This document shows, piece after piece, positions 62,440 to 64,000 of a stretch of 64,000 bases of DNA (position 1 is its first letter; each line of letters opens with the position of its first letter). The notes under the pieces were generated by a model. The model searched no databases and was not told the DNA's origin. It was given only the letters and a program-made list of their open reading frames with translations. This DNA comes from Stipa capillata (taxonomy: Eukaryota > Streptophyta > Magnoliopsida > Poales > Poaceae), in NCBI GenBank assembly GCA_019208055.1, contig JAGXJF010000303.1, positions 124,001-188,000 of the forward strand. Direction: 5' to 3'. The position numbers and the translations under genes are program-made.

Positions 62440-62885
62440 CTCGGATGTTCACCCGGAAAAACCATCCGGAGAATGGCTCGGAATCCGGATCACCCGGACG
62501 TATCACCCGGAGGGTCCGGATGGAACCTCCGGCCCTCACAAAACCCGGCCAAAACCCTACTGGACTCACCCGGAACTTCACTCGGAATTCACCCGGATTT
62601 TCCGGGTTCACCCGGATGCTCATCCCGGAGGGCTCCGGATTGGACCTCCGGTGGCACCGGGATCCCAAATTGCTCTCTGGACTCCCCCGGAAGTTGACTC
62701 GGAATCCACCCGGAATCCGGACAACCCGGAGGTTGAACCCGGAGGGTCCGAGTCAAGCCTCCGACTGACCGACTCACCCAAAATCCCTTCTCTGGACTCA
62801 CCCGGAAGTTAGTTCGGAATCCACCCGGAATTTCCGGGTCACCCGGAGGTTGCATCCGGAGACTCCGGACCAAACATCCGGATCA
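62440..62885. repeat. CCGGA-rich tandem repeat in the long LTR
   Basis: About three to four divergent units of roughly 110-120 bp contain CTGGACTCACCCGGAA, then TCGGAATCCACCCGGA, then CCCGGAGG. They lie upstream of the TATA box on the minus strand. Confidence 0.85.
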
Positions 62886-63056
62886 AGTGCAGAGAAGAGA
62901 AATTTTGAAAAGTTTAAGTTTTTGAAATGAGATATGCACGTATTCTATAAAACCTAACTATTTGATATTCAAGTTTATACAAGGTTGTGCATGGATGATG
63001 CCATGTATGCATGAGGCAAAGCAACAATCTATTTATTTATTAAAATGGGTGTTACA

Positions 63057-64000
63057 ATAATGAATAAATTTTTGTTTCCTTCGAGCGGCACTCGGGAAGC
63101 ATTTTGTTCATTTAAATTTTTTCCGACTGTGTACCCTTGGGCAATCCCCGGGGACTACGTCTAATATAACCAAGTGGCTTCCCTTCGGGCAACACCCGGA
63201 AGTCACCACAAACCCACTGGGTGATTTATCACTCGGCACAAGTTATTTCGAATCTCCTAACTTTGTTTCTACACGAGCGCCTAAGTAAACGTGTACGGTA
63301 CCTGAGGCCCACTCTTCGTCCCCAACTACAGTCGCAACCCGGCTGTCCGGTTGGCAAGAGCAAAAGCTAAAGGTCGGCCTGCGCGCGAAAGGATCCGACT
63401 CGGCGGAAAAAACAATTGTGGACGAATCAAATAAATTGTGCAAATAACTTATGCAAAATTAAAAGGGATCAAAAGACATTTCCATTCATAACAAAATTTT
63501 TTACAATTTCCTACTCGGCATACCGAGAGATATTATATTATGATTTTCATTCCTCTGGAGTTGCTTCTATGCGCTCCTCCAGGTCGGTGAAGCTGGCGAT
63601 CCGGCTGGCGGCGGCACGGACTCGGGGAAGGAGTTCCATGGGGTCGACTGACTGGCCTTGCTCGTCGACGGGGGCACCAGCGGAAATGTTGTCGACATCC
63701 GCGTCGGGATGGTGTGCCAACACCATTGCCAGCGCCATGCCGGCTCCCGAGCGGGCTGCTGACTCCTTCCACTCCTCGACTTCTGCCGGGCCTACCGAGA
63801 GTTAGTCGGCAAGTGCGAAGACGCTGGAACTCGGCTCTTCTCCGGGCCAGAGCTTGGTGCAGAGGCCTTGGGCAGCCGACTTGAAGCTCTGCGCTAAGTT
63901 CTTGACTTGGAGGAGTCGATCTTCCAGAGTCACGACGCAGTCGGACATCATTTCTGGTGTCCAAAGTGCGTCGAGGACTGACTTTGCCGGGTCGGCTAGC
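63057..64000 (+). mobile_element. Continuation of the Tat-lineage element after the nested insertion
   Basis: ATAATGAATAAATTTTTG and CTTGGGCAATCCCCGG phrases are typical of the region after pol in Tat elements. They fit directly onto the sequence that ends at 57965. The 3' LTR must lie beyond the window. Confidence 0.7.
63547..64000 (-). pseudogene. Antisense ORF (aORF) of the Tat element, partial
   Basis: On the minus strand a frame enters from the window edge (KSVLDALWTPEMMSDCVVTL, LLQVKNLAQSFKSAA), has one stop at 63802-63804, and continues (MALAMVLAHHPDADVDNISA) to a stop at 63547. Antisense ORFs between pol and the 3' LTR are known from Grande and other Tat elements. The role is not established. 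Confidence 0.7.

Larger units (their letters stand above)
59912..63056 (-). mobile_element. 3.1-kb LTR of a Tekay/RIRE3-like Ty3/gypsy element
   Basis: Read on the minus strand it starts TGTAACACCC (63056) and ends GGTCCGTGACA (59912), directly before the primer site. A TATAAAA box lies at 62347-62353 (minus), followed by a GC-rich leader. Long LTRs of this kind are usual in the Tekay lineage. Two sets of tandem repeats lie inside. Confidence 0.82.

Noticed and set aside
51409..64000. An intact, autonomous retrotransposon
   Set aside because: Gag and pol contain several frame changes and stops, a second element interrupts it, and the 3' LTR is outside the window.

Overview
This is nuclear DNA from a plant, most likely a grass (Poaceae). 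The genes are small, with GT-AG introns. The auxin-biosynthesis gene is very GC-rich in the style of grass coding regions. The space between genes is packed with nested LTR retrotransposons, L1-type LINEs, and Tourist-, Stowaway- and Mutator-like MITEs of the kinds usual in grass genomes. No bacterial operon, CRISPR array, rRNA or tRNA gene was seen. Species cannot be named from sequence alone.

Four host genes can be supported. (1) A phosphatidylinositol transfer protein gene (4540-6643, +) can be spliced by eye from ten coding exons, one of only 8 bases, into an unbroken 283-residue protein. (2) A two-exon PMP3/LTI6/RCI2 small membrane protein gene lies at 35043-35352 (+). (3) A YUCCA-type flavin monooxygenase gene (39063-40317, +) is broken by one nonsense codon and one frameshift. 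(4) A DCAF8-like WD40 gene (41759-44806, -) has five coding exons and 481 residues. Genes 2-4 form a relatively gene-rich island at 34.9-44.8 kb.

The rest is mobile DNA. 1-2.5 kb holds a decayed LINE. 7.5-9.6 kb is the start of a Ty3/gypsy element interrupted by a 5'-truncated LINE. 9.6-20.4 kb appears to be two very long LTRs in opposite orientation, one inside the other, giving a 1.8-kb inverted repeat. 20.4-21.1 kb is a gag relic. 22.2-31.2 kb holds several non-autonomous elements with clear ends: a solo LTR with a perfect 5-bp target duplication, a MITE with a 9-bp duplication, and a Tourist-like element inside another. 31.7-33.7 kb is a solo LTR split by a second solo LTR. 47.4-50.7 kb is a decayed element with a Copia-like LTR. 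From 50.9 kb to the right edge there is a three-layer nest: an LTR fragment, cut by a Tat-lineage Ty3/gypsy element, cut in turn by a Tekay/RIRE3-like element with a 3.1-kb LTR.

The host genes do not form a shared pathway. No previously undescribed system is evident. The most informative points are the 8-nt microexon, the broken YUCCA gene and the layered insertions.
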